The notes under the pieces: generated by a model
What the model was told of the DNA's origin: nothing
Databases searched by the model: none
Seen by the model: only the letters and a program-made list of their open reading frames with translations
Part shown: positions 61,501-64,000 of the stretch, in pieces
Layout of the letters: every line of letters starts with the position of its first letter
Position numbering within the stretch: position 1 is the first letter of the stretch
Assembly: GCA_030704615.1 (NCBI GenBank)
Contig: CM060733.1
Coordinates: 56,172,001-56,236,000 of the forward strand
From: Takakia lepidozioides
Taxonomy: Eukaryota > Streptophyta > Takakiopsida > Takakiales > Takakiaceae
Direction of reading: 5' to 3'
Length of the DNA: 64,000 nt
Position numbers and translations under genes: made by a program

Positions 61501-63780
61501 CATGCATTGCTAGCCAGGGCACGCGCCAGTCAGGAGTCTCACTTCACTACGAGGCCCCAAGGTCCTGCAGCAGCTTCCAGTTCTCGATTCAGCACAGAAG
61601 AAGCTCAAAGGCCTCAGATCCCAGAACCAAACCTGGCCTTTGGTAGTGGAGAAGGCCCGAATGACTCCGATCCATTGCAGAGGGGATCTACCAGACTCAT
61701 GGCCAACTCTCACGAAAGGGAAAGTCCCCAGTTATTTTCCAGCTTAGGTGCACAAGAAGGAGGGGCAAAGAGAGGTCAACAAGAAGAGGATGGTGAGGGT
61801 GGGCAATTCAAGACGGAGCCCTGGACAGAGGATGAGCTGGACGCCTTATGGACTGGTGTACGCCGACACGGACGGGGTAATTGGGCAACCATGTTGCAAG
61901 ACCGCCGTTTGTGTTTCTCCAGAAACCGGGACCCAGCTCATCTGGCAGAGCGCTGGAGAGAGGAGCAGTTGAAAATGTTTGGGGTCCCACCACTGGAGGT
62001 GCCCAAGAAAGGGGGCAGGAGAGGAACTAGCCCCTTCTCTGGTGGGGAGTCTGTGAACTTAGGGGGTTCCAAAGGGTTGTTATCTATTGGTGAGGGACTT
62101 CCAATTAGAGGGCAAACTCGTGCACAAAGAGAGAAGGGTGTGGAGCAATTACCCACACCACATCCACTGAGCTCTGTGAGACCAAGTTTTGAAGCTGGTG
62201 CAGTGTTTCAGGGGAACCAATACAACCAACAAAGGAGGGAGCCAACAGCAAATTGGTCACTCCCAGATGTGGACATGAAGCCCCACACCCCAAGAGATTT
62301 CCCATTAATAGGTGCTTCTATGCCCAATAATGAACCACTGAGTTCATCTCTTACAGATCACGAGCGCAGGCATGGGTTGGAGTACAGTAGCTCAAGAGAC
62401 TTTGGTCCCAGCAGGCTGCCAGTCCCTGGTGCATTTCCATCAAAAGGCGGACATCTGGTAACCAAAGGCCAAAACAGTGATAGGGTGTTTGCAAGCAAGT
62501 CATTATTTCCGCATATGCAAAGTGGGGGATTTGTAGCAGGTGGTTTTGAATCAAGGACCGCTTCATCATCCACCTTGAGCGAGACCAGAAGGTTCAGGAT
62601 TGGTTTGGGCTCTAGAAATTCAGGGTCATCCAATGTGGACGAGACGGGCAAGAATCTACCCCACTGGTTGAGGGAAGCATTCACACCATTGCAACCCCCA
62701 CCCCCAAAGCCTGCACTTTCGCCCATGATTGCTGCTGTAGGACAGGCAACAGCTTTTATCTACAAGGGTTGCAAACCTCTTTTCCCGCCCTTTGTGCATC
62801 CTGGAGCCCCACTCGTACCACCGAAGGATTTTCCAAAGAAAGTGAAGAAGAAGAAACGGAGGAAACTGGACAGTAGAGTTTCAGGGGAGACCGAAGGCGC
62901 AGGTGGTAATGAATTTGCTGGTGGCCAGAACATTCTTTCAAATGTAGGTTTAGTGGATTCCCAGGCCCGAGTCTCATCCCTTTCTCCTGCACTGCAGCAG
63001 TTGGTGGCAAGCCTCAAGTCAGGGCCCAATGCTGGTCTTCAAACTGCAAGTTTTCCACCTTTTCCTTCATCTTTCTCGAAAGGACTCTTTGACTTTTCTG
63101 GTTTGCCAGTGGTGGACCCCACACCACCACCGCCTCCTTTGTTGAGACCAAGTGCACTTGCAGAGTTGATGTCACGGAAGACCCTAGGAACTGCACCACT
63201 TCCAGTTGGACCTCCCTTGAGCGAGTCTGTCCAAACTGGGCTAGATAGAACTGTCTTTGCACAAGGTGGGTCCTCTTTGTCAGACATGAACTTATTAGAG
63301 CCCAACCCAATGCTGGGCAATGGGGAAAGGCAAGTTTATCCGGGGGTGTCCCCCTCATTTGTTGCTAGTAAGCAGGTAAGGGAACCACCTGTAAAGGCTG
63401 AATTATTGAGTGGAGAGGTTCATGCAGAGCCTTGGAAACAGTCTGGGGAAATCCCTCCGCTGACCAAGAAACATGCTGAAGATTCTCATTTAGCAGCCAG
63501 TGGACGATCTAGTGTTCAGTCACTCCGTGAAGTTGCTCGAACTGTTCGTTCTCAACTTGGAACTACACAAGGTTTTGGGTGGACACCTCCACGAGTACCT
63601 CCTGCTCCAGGGGGAAGGACTAGGGAAGCTCTCTCTAAGAGTGTAGATATATGTTTGGATGGTGACAATTCTTCGAGCCAAACTGAGTCAGACCCCCTTG
63701 TGCGCCCGAAAACTGGTGTTGCGAAGGATTTTGATGAGGTGTCTTCTGACGAAACAATATCGGATGATCGGACACAGTAG
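46509..63780 (+). CDS. CHR4: CHD-family chromatin remodeler, CHR4/PICKLE-RELATED 1-like, with PWWP and two PHD fingers
   Basis: About 19 exons, roughly 3,070 residues. Domains in order: low-complexity N-terminus (46509-46814); PWWP (48689-50260; [36 protein letters not shown]); basic linker; PHD1 (51111-51212 plus 52785-52931; [21 protein letters not shown], then GKWVCPICR); Cys-rich segment (53252-53545); PHD2 (54063-54164 plus 54467-54559; [20 protein letters not shown], then GQWLCPTCG); one exon 55737-58474 with two chromodomains ([32 protein letters not shown]) and the SNF2 core ([45 protein letters not shown]); then 58726-58862, 58978-59092, 59430-59524, 60095-61031 and 61225-63780 with a Myb-like domain ([20 protein letters not shown]) typical of CHR4. 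The C-terminal exons close in phase; joins 46814/48271, 49379/50165 and 54751/55041 did not. The family slides nucleosomes with ATP and sets chromatin state of developmental genes. Confidence 0.88.
46935..47080 (-). mobile_element. LINE family A 3' end in a CHD-gene intron
   Basis: On the minus strand this carries the shared 3' end, with GAGAGAGAATGTACTC marking the TC tail and CAGGGGCTGACACCGG upstream of it. It lies in the first large intron, antisense to the gene. Confidence 0.7.
51475..51869 (+). mobile_element. LINE family A copy in the PHD1 intron
   Basis: Starts in zinc-knuckle sequence ([12 protein letters not shown] in frame) and ends GAGTACATTCTCTCTC. A further diverged piece precedes it at about 51333-51370. 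It lies inside the intron that splits the first PHD finger, in the sense orientation. Confidence 0.75.
51870..52360 (+). mobile_element. Second LINE family A copy, head-to-tail with the previous one
   Basis: Contains ATGGGTGAGGACCTTAAGGA, a diverged zinc-knuckle segment and the 3' end GAGTACATTCTGTCTCTCTC. It directly follows the TC tail of the first copy in the same intron. Confidence 0.75.
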
Positions 63781-64000
63781 GGGGTAAGCATATTTTCCCA
63801 TTGGGGAGCTTGTACTTGTATTGACGTTTTCTATATTGTCTCAGTTTGTTTGAGAAACAAATAAGTCGAATGGAGTTGCCAATACATTCTTTATTGAAAT
63901 TTCAGTAGCAATTTTTCTTGCCACTAACTCCTGTCTTGGTCAAATCTCTTTTGTTTGTCACTCTAATTCAGTGGCAAGGAGGAAAGCTGACTGCCACACT
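63781..64000 (+). other. 3' flank of the CHD gene
   Basis: Directly after the TAG at 63778-63780 the sequence reads GGGGTAAG, which could be an intron donor in the 3' UTR. An AATAAG hexamer occurs near 63860. The window ends before any further gene is visible. Confidence 0.35.

Overview
The window looks like nuclear DNA of a land plant or streptophyte alga. Genes are broken into many short exons with GT-AG introns, and the recognisable proteins are plant-type: an At1g06690-like chloroplast aldo-keto reductase, a CHR4/PICKLE-RELATED-type CHD remodeler, proteasome subunit RPT4, and an HNH-tailed SNF2 protein. Much of the non-coding DNA is repeats. An EF-hand/FKP-motif protein of the kind I associate with flagellated cells and an NlpC/P60 peptidase would fit a lineage with motile sperm, such as a charophyte alga or bryophyte (Chara-like is my best guess). 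That placement is inference; no search was run.

Layout. 1-2325 (+): 3' end of a ZRANB3/At5g07810-like gene with the HNH domain. 4000-11013 (-): about 17 exons of an EF-hand protein with repeated F-K/R-P motifs. 13513-18108 (+): complete eight-exon aldo-keto reductase. 18839-20002 (+): small two-exon LysM protein with an N-myristoylation-type start. 20847-22987 (-): NlpC/P60 peptidase, convergent with the LysM gene. 22988-28043: AT-rich DNA with a large direct duplication and foldback elements. 28962-31915 (+): unknown gene, interrupted by three stop codons, in DNA crowded with the hexamer CAGACC. 34206-40295 (-): RPT4 copy with a 7-base deletion in its Walker A motif and no C-terminal end. 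40296-46508: mostly non-coding, probably including the GC-rich promoter of the next gene. 46509-63780 (+): very large CHD remodeler with PWWP, two PHD fingers, two chromodomains, SNF2 helicase and a Myb-like domain.

Across the window, at least eight fragments of one 5'-truncated non-LTR retrotransposon family sit in introns of the genes. They share a 3' end followed by TCTC repeats, and two show target-site duplications. Exons were placed by eye from splice motifs, reading phase and protein similarity; where lengths and phases close exactly this is stated, and where they do not this is also stated. There is no operon-like coupling. The genes serve genome maintenance and chromatin (HNH/SNF2 protein, CHD protein), protein turnover (RPT4 relic), plastid redox metabolism (reductase) and possibly peptidoglycan handling (LysM and NlpC/P60).
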